DNA of 26,524 bases from Alphaproteobacteria bacterium MarineAlpha3_Bin4 (GTDB lineage Bacteria; Pseudomonadota; Alphaproteobacteria; Rhodospirillales; Casp-alpha2), in NCBI GenBank assembly GCA_002938045.1, contig PTLJ01000003.1, forward strand, positions 1 to 26,524, given 5' to 3'. The position numbers were made by a program, and so were the translations under genes. Under the pieces are notes generated by a model. That model made no database searches. It was given only the letters and a program-made list of their open reading frames with translations, and was not told where the DNA came from. Shown here piece after piece: positions 8,440-16,797 of the stretch. Every line of letters starts with the position of its first letter. Position 1 is the first letter of the stretch.

Positions 8440-9486
8440 TTACCGGTTGGTATAGTACGGCATGCGGCCCTCCTGGGGGCGGATTCCGCCCGGGCCCTTG
8501 TGTACGCCGACCGCGCTGTCGGTGGGTCGGCCAACCCAATCCATCAGCCACAGGCGCATCAGATGGCGTTTGCGGTCCGGTTCCGTGTGATCCTCAAAGG
8601 CGGTGCGTTTGTGCAAGATGACGCAATTGTTAAACAAGATCGCCTCGCCTGGTTCGAGTGTGAAGTCGAGTCGGAATTCCGGACGGTTGGCGATGTCGGC
8701 GAAGGTGTTGAGGGCCTCCCATTCGAGGTCGTTTATGGACAAGTCAAACTCATCGGCGGCCATATCGATGTAGCCCCTCAACAGGATCACGGTGGTCACG
8801 CCGTCACGCTCGCTGAACACGGGAATGCGGACCGGCGAATAAGGGGGCTCGCCGGGTAGCTGCTCGCCGAAACGATGCAGGTGGAAGCCTCGCCAAAGGG
8901 GGGCCACGAGTTCGGGACGGGTCGCCAGCATTTCGTCGTGCACGGCAAGGGCGCTGGCGTAGCTCGACAGGCCTCCTTTCCAAGCTTTCTGCAAGCAGAA
9001 CATACCGACGGTATCGCAACGGTCAGTATGGAGCTGAAGTTCGCAGGAGTTGCGGTAGGCGCGGTGGCGACTGTCCGGGCCGGCGACATCAACTACATGG
9101 CCCACGAGGTCGCCCATGACACTCTGCGACACAGCACGACCGAAATGGGTACCGAGGCCGAACCAAAGACGTTCGATTTTCTCCAATGTAAAGCGCTCAA
9201 CCGGAAAGCCCCGCAGTATCAATACACCACGCCCGTGTTCGATCTCGTGTACCCAATCCCGGATATCGTCGGTAATGGCGGGAAGCAGGAAATCATCGCG
9301 GCCAATATCTTCCAGCGAGAGGCATTCTCGCGTCTCGAGGTGCGTTAACGCGTTGTCGAAGGCTTCGATATGGCGGGTTGTCAAGTCGATGGCGATATTG
9401 TCCTTGCCAGCGATAGCCGTCGCCTTCCAGGCAGCGGGGCAGTCGAATGGCTTGCTGCGGGTGGTTGATGCTGCGTTGGTTGACAT
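8440..9486 (-). CDS. TauD/TfdA family Fe(II)/2-oxoglutarate dioxygenase
   Basis: A 348-residue cytoplasmic oxygenase. The iron facial triad is visible as His153-x-Asp155 (QLHTDRCD) and His292 (ILHKRTAFED), and the 2-oxoglutarate-binding Arg lies in KRHLMRLWL (Arg307 or Arg311). The N-terminal half carries GVLILRGFPVERF, common in TauD-like proteins. Family members hydroxylate taurine, gamma-butyrobetaine, clavaminate precursors and other amino-acid-like substrates next to a heteroatom, often releasing it. It lies 20 bases after the ABC ATPase gene in the same direction and is probably the last gene of the importer operon, so it likely acts on an imported compound. Substrate unknown. Confidence 0.86.
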   Translation of the reverse strand: MSTNAASTTRSKPFDCPAAWKATAIAGKDNIAIDLTTRHIEAFDNALTHLETRECLSLEDIGRDDFLLPAITDDIRDWVHEIEHGRGVLILRGFPVERFTLEKIERLWFGLGTHFGRAVSQSVMGDLVGHVVDVAGPDSRHRAYRNSCELQLHTDRCDTVGMFCLQKAWKGGLSSYASALAVHDEMLATRPELVAPLWRGFHLHRFGEQLPGEPPYSPVRIPVFSERDGVTTVILLRGYIDMAADEFDLSINDLEWEALNTFADIANRPEFRLDFTLEPGEAILFNNCVILHKRTAFEDHTEPDRKRHLMRLWLMDWVGRPTDSAVGVHKGPGGIRPQEGRMPYYTNR

Positions 9487-9506
9487 GGTGGTCCTGATGG
9501 GCGGCG

Positions 9507-11651
9507 TCAGACGACCGCCATCTCCTCACCGGCATAACGGATGACCGGGCGCATCTTCTCCAGGTCCTCGCGCGGGATATGACAGTAGAGGCGGTGGTTG
9601 TCGCCGAACTGGTACAGCGGTGGATCCTCGCGCTCGCAAATTTCGCCCACCTTACGCGGGCAGCGTGACGCGAAGCGGCAGCCAGATGCGAGATTGATAG
9701 GACTCGGCACCGGTCCTTCGAGGCGTACGATCTCCTGCTCGATCGATGGGTCCGGTATCGAAATCGCCGACAACAGGGCTTCGGTGTAGGGATGGTAGGG
9801 CGGCACGAAGACCTCTTCTGGTGTGCCGATTTCACACAGGCGCCCCATGTACATGACCGCCACCTGATCGGAGAGATAACGGACCACCGAGAGGTCGTGC
9901 GAAATGAACATGTAGGCCGTCTTCGAGGTCTTTTGGAGATCGACCAGCAGATTAAGTATCGCCGCCTGCACCGATACGTCGAGCGCCGAAAGCGGTTCAT
10001 CACAGACGATCAGTTCCGGCTCGGCGGCGAAGGCCCGGGCGATGGCAACACGTTGCTTCTCGCCCCCCGAAAGTTCGTGCGGATAACGTTGCGCAAACGA
10101 CGGCGGCAGATTAACACTCTGCAAAAGCTCAGCGACGCGGTTTTTCTGTTCGGCCGCAGACACCAAACCGAATAGATCCAGTGGTCGACGGATGGTTTCG
10201 CCGACGGATTTCTGTGGGTTCAGGGTAGCATCGGGGTTCTGGAAGATAATCTGGATGCGGCGGCGCAGATCGGGCTCCCGGGCACGCGCTATTCCCGCCA
10301 GTTGATTTCCTTCGAAGACCAAATCTCCGGCCGTCGCCGATTGTAGGCCGACGACGGTCCGCCCGAGCGTTGTCTTGCCGCAGCCACTCTCGCCGACGAT
10401 GGCCAGGGTCTGGCCGCGTGCTAGCACCAGATCGACATCGTCGACGGCGTGTACGTACTTGGCTGCGCCACCGGTGACGAATTCTTTGATGCCGCGCCGT
10501 AGTTGGTAATAGCAGCGCAGGTTTTCGATCTCCAGGAGGGTATCCAAGATCGTGGCCGTGTGCATAGCGTTAACATCGCGGGTATGGCGATCGAACTGGA
10601 ATTCCGGCATCTCCCGCCAGCGCAAGCAGCGCACGAAATCGGTAGCGTCGTCGCCTACTGGATCGAGCGTGACCGAAGTGTTCTCGCAGGCATCCTGGCG
10701 CTCGTTGCAGCGCGCCGCAAAGATACACCCGCCTGGCAGGTCGGCAAGGTTCGGAAGCCGCCCCTCGATGGCGTTCAGTGCGCGGTCGCGCTTCGAGAGA
10801 TCGAGCCGCGGGATGCAGGTCAGCAGGCTGCGGGTGTAGGGGTGGGCGGGCTTCGAAAACACGCGTGATACCAGTCCTTCCTCAACAATCTCGCCGGCGT
10901 ACATGACCGCCACCCGATGGCAGAATCGTGCCACAACTCCGAGGTTATGGGTGATGTAGAGTATGGCCGAGCCGTGGGTTTTCTTCAGCTTAGCGACCAG
11001 ATCGAGGATATGCGCCTCCGTGGTCACGTCGAGGCCGGTAGTCGGCTCGTCCATAATTAAGAGTTCCGGATTGCAGGCGAAGGCCATGGCAATAAGCACC
11101 CGCTGTTGCTGGCCGCCGGAAAGTTCATGCGGATAGCGCAGATAAACACCAGCCGGGTCCGGCAGGTTAACCTCGTCCAAGAGATCCAACACACGCTGGC
11201 GCGCTTGCCAGCCGGACGCTGCGGTGTGTTCGTTGACCACTTCGGCGATCTGCTCACCGATGCGGAACGCCGGATTGAGCGCAGTCTGGGGGTCCTGGTA
11301 GACCATAGCGATGCGCGAGCCCTGGATTGATCGTAACTCGCGAGGACCGAGGCTAAGAAGGTCGGTTTCATGAAAATGGATTGAACCGTGCATCAACCGG
11401 CCGGCGGCATCGAGGCCGCGCATGGTCGAGAACGCGACCGAGCTCTTGCCCGAACCGCTCTCGCCCACCAACGCCAGGGTCTCGCCGGCGTTTACGGTCA
11501 GGTTGATGCCGCGAACCGCCTTGATCTCCTGTCCGCGGGCAAAATAGGATATGTGCATATCGCGGATGGTCAGGACTGGCCGATCGGTCGCTCCTGCCTC
11601 GAGGACCGATGCGGATGCAGGTGCGGGAGTCGGTGACGGGGCCTTATTCAT
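9507..11651 (-). CDS. Peptide/opine ABC importer, double ATPase (DppD-DppF fusion)
   Basis: A 714-residue protein with two complete ABC ATPase domains, equivalent to DppD and DppF joined as in GsiA. Domain 1 has Walker A GESGSGKSS (63-71), signature LSGGQQQR (177-184) and Walker B LLIMDEP (197-203). Domain 2 has Walker A GESGCGKTT (420-428), signature LSGGEKQR (527-534) and Walker B LIVCDEP (547-553). Each is followed by an oligopeptide-transporter C-terminal region with its Cys cluster (GGCIFAARC, SGCRFASRC). It energises uptake through the two permeases at the inner membrane. The start ATG at 11651 overlaps the end of the preceding permease gene by 8 bases (ATGAATAA), a sign of translational coupling. 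Confidence 0.95.
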   Translation of the reverse strand: MNKAPSPTPAPASASVLEAGATDRPVLTIRDMHISYFARGQEIKAVRGINLTVNAGETLALVGESGSGKSSVAFSTMRGLDAAGRLMHGSIHFHETDLLSLGPRELRSIQGSRIAMVYQDPQTALNPAFRIGEQIAEVVNEHTAASGWQARQRVLDLLDEVNLPDPAGVYLRYPHELSGGQQQRVLIAMAFACNPELLIMDEPTTGLDVTTEAHILDLVAKLKKTHGSAILYITHNLGVVARFCHRVAVMYAGEIVEEGLVSRVFSKPAHPYTRSLLTCIPRLDLSKRDRALNAIEGRLPNLADLPGGCIFAARCNERQDACENTSVTLDPVGDDATDFVRCLRWREMPEFQFDRHTRDVNAMHTATILDTLLEIENLRCYYQLRRGIKEFVTGGAAKYVHAVDDVDLVLARGQTLAIVGESGCGKTTLGRTVVGLQSATAGDLVFEGNQLAGIARAREPDLRRRIQIIFQNPDATLNPQKSVGETIRRPLDLFGLVSAAEQKNRVAELLQSVNLPPSFAQRYPHELSGGEKQRVAIARAFAAEPELIVCDEPLSALDVSVQAAILNLLVDLQKTSKTAYMFISHDLSVVRYLSDQVAVMYMGRLCEIGTPEEVFVPPYHPYTEALLSAISIPDPSIEQEIVRLEGPVPSPINLASGCRFASRCPRKVGEICEREDPPLYQFGDNHRLYCHIPREDLEKMRPVIRYAGEEMAVV

Positions 11652-12522
11652 CGGCCGTCTTCCGTGCCGCTAGCCATTCCCGCATGCCGTCGCCCAGCAA
11701 GTTAACGCCAATGATCAGGCTGACGATTGCAGCGGCGGGAGCAAGGACGACCCAGGGACCGGTGACCAGAAAGGCGCGTTCCTTGGCGATCATCAGGCCC
11801 CAGTCAGGTGCCGGCGGTTGCGCACCGAGCCCCAAGTAACTGAGCGCCACAACCAGAAGTACGGCGTAGCTAAGGCGGATACAGGTTTCGACAATGATCG
11901 GCGGCCATATATTTGGCAGGATTTCGCGGAAGATGATGAAGCTGTTAGTTTCGCCGCGCACCTCGGCTGCTTCAACGAACTGAATGTGGCGGAGTCCGAG
12001 GGTAGCGCTGCGCACAACGCGCGCCACCTTGGGGGTGAAGACGATGCCGATGCTGAGCACCGCGTTGATTTCGTTGGAGCCCAAGGCTGCAACGACAAGC
12101 ATGGCCAACAGGAGCCCGGGGAACGACATGGCGATGTCGGTGAGACGCATTAGAATTTCGTCAATCCAGCCGCCGACATAGCCACTGAACAGGCCGATCA
12201 AGAGGCCGAAGGAAACGCCAATGATTGTGCCCGTTCCGGCCATAAAGACAGTCAGGCTGGTACCATGAATGACCCGACTGAAGATGTCGCGGCCGTATCG
12301 GTCGGTGCCCCACCAGAAGTCGGCCGACGGCGGTGCCAGGCGCGAACCAAAGTGGAACTTGTCGAACGGATAGGGTGTGATATAGGGGCCGATAACCGCC
12401 AAGGCTAAGAACATGCCCACAATGGCACCGCCCACGATCAGGCTCTTCGGTACGAGACGCGGCGGTTTAACTACCCGCGAAGCCGCGGCCTGACCCACAT
12501 TAACGGCCGCCGTTTCAGACAT
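11644..12522 (-). CDS. Peptide/opine ABC importer permease, DppC/OppC type
   Basis: A 292-residue inner-membrane permease. Its N-terminal extension is followed by a membrane helix, then the OppC-type periplasmic stretch PPSADFWWGTDRYGRDIFSR. The cytoplasmic EAA loop that docks on the ATPase reads EAAEVRGETNSFIIFREILPN. Its start lies 30 bases after the DppB-type gene and its end overlaps the ATPase gene. The start ATG at 12522 has only a weak ribosome-binding site. It forms the channel with the DppB-type partner. Confidence 0.93.
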   Translation of the reverse strand: MSETAAVNVGQAAASRVVKPPRLVPKSLIVGGAIVGMFLALAVIGPYITPYPFDKFHFGSRLAPPSADFWWGTDRYGRDIFSRVIHGTSLTVFMAGTGTIIGVSFGLLIGLFSGYVGGWIDEILMRLTDIAMSFPGLLLAMLVVAALGSNEINAVLSIGIVFTPKVARVVRSATLGLRHIQFVEAAEVRGETNSFIIFREILPNIWPPIIVETCIRLSYAVLLVVALSYLGLGAQPPAPDWGLMIAKERAFLVTGPWVVLAPAAAIVSLIIGVNLLGDGMREWLAARKTADE

Positions 12523-12552
12523 GACGAATTGGGCTTTTCATCTGTTGCGTTC

Positions 12553-13503
12553 TCATGAATACCTGATGCGCGGGTCGAGTAGGACGTAACCTACGTCGGC
12601 CAACAGGTTAGCGACGCAGTACCCCGCGGCGACGAAGAACATGCTGGCCTGCAAGAGGGGCGTGTCACGCTGTTCAATGGAGAACAGCACGAGGCTACCG
12701 AGACCGGGGTAGCTGAACACTTGCTCGACTAAAACAACGCCGCCCAGCATCCAGCCGATGTTAAACGCAATCACCGTCACCGTCGGCAACATGGCATTAC
12801 GCAAAGCATGCTTGTAGATCACCAGCCGCTTCGGCAGTCCCTTGAGACGGGCGGTGCGCACGTAGGGTGTCTTCAGCACCTCGATCATAGAGGAACGAGT
12901 GATGCGGGTAAGGTGGGCCAGGGACTCCAGTGTCAACACTGCAACCGGCATCGCCAACACATAGGCCCAATGGAAGAAGCCTTCGCCTTCCGAAAGCGAA
13001 CTGGTTGACGGCAGCCACTGCAGCCAGGCGGCGAAGATCAGGATGAACAGCGAGCCCGAGACGAACGCCGGCACCGAGACCCCAGTGAGCGTGATCACAG
13101 TGATGGCATTGTCGACGAAGCTGTTAGGCCTGATCGCGGCGATGACGCCGAGGACTATGCTCAGCATGACGGAGATGAGGAGGGCCGGAATTGCGAGGCG
13201 AAGCGAGAAACCGAGGCGTTCCACAAGGATCGGCGCGATTGGCGCATCCATGGCGAAGCTACGCCCCAGATCGCCGTGCATAATATCCCACAACCAACCG
13301 AAATATTGCTCGTACCAAGGACGGTCGAGGCCCAATTGAGCGCGCAGCTGGTCATGTGCGCCACCCTCACTTTCCACCCAGGCCTCAAGGATCTGATCCG
13401 CCGCGTCGCCGGGCAGAATCTGGACGATGAGGAAGATCATGGCCGAGATACCGACGAGGGTCATGGCGAGAAGCACCATGCGCCGAATCAGATATTTCAG
13501 CAT
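12553..13503 (-). CDS. Peptide/opine ABC importer permease, DppB/OppB type
   Basis: A 316-residue inner-membrane permease. It starts MLKYLIRRMVLLAMTLVGISAMIFLIVQILPGD, the DppB first helix. It then carries LGLDRPWYEQYFGWLWDIMHGDLG and the EAA loop TARLKGLPKRLVIYKHALRN, and ends DVGYVLLDPRIRYS. The length is typical. The start ATG at 13503 follows GAGAG. It is second in the operon, after the binding protein and a strong hairpin. Confidence 0.93.
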   Translation of the reverse strand: MLKYLIRRMVLLAMTLVGISAMIFLIVQILPGDAADQILEAWVESEGGAHDQLRAQLGLDRPWYEQYFGWLWDIMHGDLGRSFAMDAPIAPILVERLGFSLRLAIPALLISVMLSIVLGVIAAIRPNSFVDNAITVITLTGVSVPAFVSGSLFILIFAAWLQWLPSTSSLSEGEGFFHWAYVLAMPVAVLTLESLAHLTRITRSSMIEVLKTPYVRTARLKGLPKRLVIYKHALRNAMLPTVTVIAFNIGWMLGGVVLVEQVFSYPGLGSLVLFSIEQRDTPLLQASMFFVAAGYCVANLLADVGYVLLDPRIRYS

Positions 13504-13533
13504 AATCTCTCAACCTTGTCGACGCGGCTCGCT

Positions 13534-13564
13534 TTGGGGCGGATCCGCTAAGGACCCGCCCCAA
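13534..13564 (-). other. Stable hairpin between binding-protein and permease genes
   Basis: TTGGGGCGG (13534-13542) pairs perfectly with CCGCCCCAA (13556-13564), a 9-bp GC-rich stem. After one mismatch, TCC/GGA extends it inside. No T-run follows on the minus strand, so it is not a simple terminator. In such operons a hairpin after the binding-protein gene commonly protects the upstream mRNA and lowers permease expression; that role is inferred. Confidence 0.6.
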
Positions 13565-13581
13565 CCGAGAATGTTGGGCGC

Positions 13582-15096
13582 TTAGCGCTCAACCCACGTT
13601 TCGCGCAGATCGACATACTGCACGGGGATCAGCTTGTAGTTCTTGACCTCCTTGCGGATGGCCGAAACATAGTTTTTGAAGTACGGAACGACATCCGGAC
13701 CCTCATGGTAGAGAATCTCCTGTACTTTGTCGTACAGCTTCTTACGAGCTGCGAAGTCGGTAAGTGACTTCGCCTGATCCAACAACTTGTCGACTTCCGG
13801 ATTGGAATACCCGGTGTAGTTCCAATTGCTCTTTGTGAAGTAGAACGGCGTCAAGCTCTCATCGATGGTCGGCCGCCCGAACCAGTTGTTATGCGAAGTT
13901 GCCATAGGTTTCGCTTTGGGAATTATGTCTTTGTAGAGACGTGCGATTTCGACGCTTTCGATTTTCACGCGGAAACCCGAGGAGGCCACAACCTGCTGGG
14001 CCACGACGGCGGCCGGTTCGAGACCGGGACGCTGGGTCGAGGTGTAAAGCGTGATGTCGATACCGTTCGGATAGCCGGCCTCGGCCAGCAGCTTTTTGGC
14101 CTTGGCGGCGTCTTGTCTCCGTTGCGGCAACGCCTTGTTGTAGTAAGGGTTCGACGGACTGACCGGGGTGTCGTTGCCAAGCACGCCAAGACCACCCGTG
14201 GCCGCTTCCATCATAGCCTTGCGATCAACTGCAAAGCGCAACGCCTGACGCACGCGAACGTCCTTGAAGGGTGTTTCGTTCACCCACATGATCAGTGGCT
14301 GGAACGACGGCGCCGAGACGATCTTGACCTCGACGTTGGGGTCCTTCTTCAATTGGCCAATGATCTCCGATGGAGCGAAATACATAATGTCGATCTCACC
14401 CGTCGACAGCGCCGAAACCTGCGCCGCGTATTCTTTGATGTAAATCTGGTGGACCTCGTCGAGGTAGGGCAGACCCTTCTCGAAATAATTTGGATTGCGC
14501 ACCAGGATGGCCTTATTGCCGGGCACATATTCCTTAAGGATGAAAGGGCCGCTGCCAATCGGCTTGTTGGAGATGTCCGACAGATTCTCCTTGGCAATGA
14601 TCCGCGCGAACGTGTTGCCCAGCTGCAATGCCAAATCGGCGTAGGGACCTTTCAGTTTGAACAACACCGTGTGGTCATCCTTGGCAACGATTTCCTTAAT
14701 CGGGCCAAGCGACTTACGCCCCTTACTAGCCGTTTTCGGATCGAGAATTCGGTCGATCGAGAACTTTACGTCGGACGCGACTACCGTACGACCGTTACTA
14801 AACTTGGCATCCTTCCGCAAATGGAAGGTCCACTCGGTGCTGTCGCTGTTGGCTTCCCATTTATGGGCAAGCTGCGGTTCCGCCCTCAGCTCGTGACTGA
14901 TCCGGGTCAAGTTGCTGAAAATCATAGCCGTCAGCATGTATGCGTCACCTGTCCTGGTGCGTGCGGGATCGAGCCCCGGCTTGACGCTCGGCGTCGCGAA
15001 TTTAAGCACACCACCACGTTGCTGCGCTTCCGCCGAAACGGCACTCAAGGCGAGTGCTAGTCCGGCGACCAAAAACATCGATAATCTTTTTCTCAT
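13582..15096 (-). CDS. Extracellular solute-binding protein, family 5 (DppA/OppA type)
   Basis: A 504-residue periplasmic binding protein that delivers substrate to the permeases. The signal peptide is clear: MRKR, a hydrophobic stretch to about residue 20, and a likely cleavage after AEA at residue 24. Family 5 features follow, including KFATPSVKPGLDP, WTFHLRKDAKFSNG and PIGSGPFILKEYVPGNKAIL, with VRQALRFAVDRKAMM later. The start is the ATG at 15096 with AGGAGAG upstream; an upstream TTG/GTG in the same frame would wreck the signal peptide. It is the first gene of the importer operon. The family carries peptides, opines, nickel, heme or chelators, so substrate cannot be read from sequence. 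Confidence 0.94.
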   Translation of the reverse strand: MRKRLSMFLVAGLALALSAVSAEAQQRGGVLKFATPSVKPGLDPARTRTGDAYMLTAMIFSNLTRISHELRAEPQLAHKWEANSDSTEWTFHLRKDAKFSNGRTVVASDVKFSIDRILDPKTASKGRKSLGPIKEIVAKDDHTVLFKLKGPYADLALQLGNTFARIIAKENLSDISNKPIGSGPFILKEYVPGNKAILVRNPNYFEKGLPYLDEVHQIYIKEYAAQVSALSTGEIDIMYFAPSEIIGQLKKDPNVEVKIVSAPSFQPLIMWVNETPFKDVRVRQALRFAVDRKAMMEAATGGLGVLGNDTPVSPSNPYYNKALPQRRQDAAKAKKLLAEAGYPNGIDITLYTSTQRPGLEPAAVVAQQVVASSGFRVKIESVEIARLYKDIIPKAKPMATSHNNWFGRPTIDESLTPFYFTKSNWNYTGYSNPEVDKLLDQAKSLTDFAARKKLYDKVQEILYHEGPDVVPYFKNYVSAIRKEVKNYKLIPVQYVDLRETWVER

Positions 15097-15242
15097 ATGC
15101 TCTCTCCTGGTTATATCCAGCCCGTCATCATTAACCCATGGATCGCCCATACAGGGGAACCAATTGGCGCCGGCTCGCGAGATTTATGACCGTGTAACCC
15201 ACCACAAACCGCGATGACTGGTTATTTTCGGTTCTCATAGGC

Positions 15243-15262
15243 CTGGAATCCGGCGGTTCCAG
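15243..15262. promoter_or_regulatory. Dyad CTGGAA-N8-TTCCAG
   Basis: Perfect 6-bp arms separated by 8 bases, about 150 bases upstream of the binding-protein start. It could be an operator for the importer promoter or a leader hairpin. Function not shown. Confidence 0.35.
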
Positions 15263-15325
15263 TATTACTATTATTACTTTCAGCTTAGGATAATGATTTT
15301 AAATGGGACAAGCGTCGAATCATTT

Positions 15326-15341
15326 ATGCGAGTTCTCGCAT
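15326..15341. promoter_or_regulatory. Dyad ATGCGAG-TT-CTCGCAT
   Basis: Perfect 7-bp arms around a 2-base centre, the size of a dimeric repressor or activator site. It lies centrally in the divergent region, where one regulator could serve both operons. No regulator gene lies in the window to match it. Confidence 0.45.
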
Positions 15342-15524
15342 CACCAATCCTTTTCACGCCCTTGCCGAGGTAATTATCAGTTACGGTTTATTGAACCTGG
15401 GACAGGCGGTTTGACTGGCGCAAACCCATTTCCGATACCCTCTGCGAACATGGCCTACAAACTCCTTCATTCGACATTCTCGCTAGATTGAGATGAAATT
15501 GGACAATGGTTCAAACAACACCGC

Positions 15525-15549
15525 ACCATGTCGACGAAGTCGGCATGGT
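15525..15549. promoter_or_regulatory. 25-base near-perfect dyad
   Basis: ACCATGTCGAC, centre GAA, then GTCGGCATGGT. The arms match over 10 of 11 positions, and the exception would be a G-U pair in RNA. It is about 170 bases upstream of the ureohydrolase start. It is either a protein operator or a leader hairpin of the hydrolase operon. Confidence 0.45.
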
Positions 15550-15655
15550 AACGTTCCTTTCGGAACCGGTCCGAGTGCCTTCGGTCAATCCGTCGGGAAA
15601 CGCAGGACCCTTGGCAGCGTTGAAAACGGCCAAGCTTTGCGTGCCCAACTTTGAG

Positions 15656-15665
15656 ACGACGTCGT
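15656..15665. promoter_or_regulatory. 10-base palindrome ACGACGTCGT
   Basis: A perfect palindrome 54 bases before the ureohydrolase ATG, in the likely promoter or leader of the plus-strand operon. A palindrome of this size can occur by chance. Confidence 0.25.
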
Positions 15666-15719
15666 ACGGGCGGCACGTATCTGCGCACAGTTGACGATCA
15701 ACCTGCTAGGAGAATTTGA

Positions 15720-16793
15720 ATGACCTACACCACCACTTGGGAAGAGATCAAAAACCATTACCGAATCAAAGACCGCGACTTTCCCATGCTGGAGGACGAT
15801 ATGCCGACCTTCATGGGCATACCACAAGCGCGAACGGCTGAAGACCTGAAAGGGACTGACGTTGTCATCATTGGCGCGCCTTACGTCGCCGGTACCAAGG
15901 GCAAGTATGCCGGCGTCGACAAGTCAGAATGGGTGCTGGCACCGAAAAGGGTGCGTCAGCAGTCGATCCGCTATCCCTCAGGCTACGTGCAGGACTTCGA
16001 CCTCGATATCTTCGAACATCTCAAGGTTGTCGATTTCGGCGACGCCGACATCCCGCCGGAAGTCAACGCCGATCCAACAGCGGAAAACATTCTTAAGGCG
16101 CAGGCAGCGGTCGAGTTAAAGGTCGGTATTGCGCTCGACGCTGGCGCCATTCCCATTGTTGTCGGCCAAAATTCCCCTTGCAGTTCCTACGCGATCGCCA
16201 AGCCTATCGCCGAACGGACAGCGGGAAAGGTTGGCATGATCAGTCTGGACACCCACTGGGACGCCAAACTAATCGACTGGCTAACTAAGGATCCGCGCAT
16301 CGCCGGCAGCGGCAACTGGAAGGCCAAAACCTACGAATTCCACGACAACTTCTCAATCCCTCACTTGGTCGATATCGGCGAGCGCGGTATGTTGGAAGCT
16401 AAGGAAATCGTCCGTTATTACCTCGAACGCGGCGCCCATTTCATCCCCATGTGGAAAGTGCGGACGGAACTCGGCATCGATGGTCTCTGCAACGAATTGC
16501 GACATGCCTACGACGGCACAAATGCAGTCTACGTCCACTTCGACATGGACGTGATCGGTGGCGCCGGACCAGCACAAGGCGATCTCTTGGGTGATCTCGC
16601 CGAGCCCATCGGCATGACTGACTTTGAGGTCATCCGGGTCGCTCACGAGATCGGGCGGCGCGGTCTTACCGGCATGTCGTTTATTTGTATCCCGCCGGGC
16701 TCTGCAGTGATCTATCGCATGATTGTTTATGTGATCGTCTATCTTATGGTCGGCCTAATTCAAGGCCAACAAACCACTGGTACAGAGGGCTAA
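15720..16793 (+). CDS. Divergent ureohydrolase (arginase/agmatinase superfamily)
   Basis: A 357-residue member of the binuclear-manganese ureohydrolase fold. Two of the three metal motifs are readable: Asp177-x-His179-x-Asp181 (LDTHWD) and Asp275-x-Asp277 (HFDMDV). The first motif, normally GGDHS with the Mn-A histidine, reads VGQNSPCSS at 148-156, so both the Asp and the His are lost. The DPxxAP segment after the last Asp pair is replaced by IGGAGPAQGD. The protein is longer than agmatinases because of an N-terminal extension and an insert (IDWLTKDPRIAGSGNW). Arginase or agmatinase activity should not be assumed. It is first of five genes; AGGAG precedes the ATG, and the next gene follows after 4 bases. 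Substrates could be other guanidino or amidino compounds. Confidence 0.8.
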   Translation: MTYTTTWEEIKNHYRIKDRDFPMLEDDMPTFMGIPQARTAEDLKGTDVVIIGAPYVAGTKGKYAGVDKSEWVLAPKRVRQQSIRYPSGYVQDFDLDIFEHLKVVDFGDADIPPEVNADPTAENILKAQAAVELKVGIALDAGAIPIVVGQNSPCSSYAIAKPIAERTAGKVGMISLDTHWDAKLIDWLTKDPRIAGSGNWKAKTYEFHDNFSIPHLVDIGERGMLEAKEIVRYYLERGAHFIPMWKVRTELGIDGLCNELRHAYDGTNAVYVHFDMDVIGGAGPAQGDLLGDLAEPIGMTDFEVIRVAHEIGRRGLTGMSFICIPPGSAVIYRMIVYVIVYLMVGLIQGQQTTGTEG

Positions 16794-16797
16794 CAGC

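Larger units (their letters stand above)
15097..15719. promoter_or_regulatory. Divergent control region between importer and hydrolase operons
   Basis: This 623-base stretch separates two divergent operons and holds no convincing gene. It is AT-rich around 15210-15300 and contains several dyads, listed separately, at 15243-15262, 15326-15341, 15525-15549 and 15656-15665. The plus-strand operon begins after AGGAG at 15708-15712. Promoter boxes could not be assigned with confidence. Confidence 0.6.

Noticed and set aside
13891..15060. Long open frame on the plus strand, 389 codons
   Set aside because: Antisense to the binding-protein gene, whose signal peptide and family motifs are clear. The antisense product has a high His/Arg content and no recognisable domain.
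15303..15491. Small plus-strand frame starting MGQASNHLCEF
   Set aside because: No ribosome-binding site or family resemblance, and it covers the central dyad in the control region.
15506..15694. Small plus-strand frame starting MVQTTPHHVDE
   Set aside because: Only a weak GGA precedes it, and it contains two dyads. A leader peptide cannot be excluded but is not supported.
15097..15719. Guanidine-type riboswitch upstream of the ureohydrolase operon
   Set aside because: Looked for because of the gene content. No paired hairpins with ACGR loops or ykkC-like conserved blocks were recognised by eye; a covariance-model search would be decisive.
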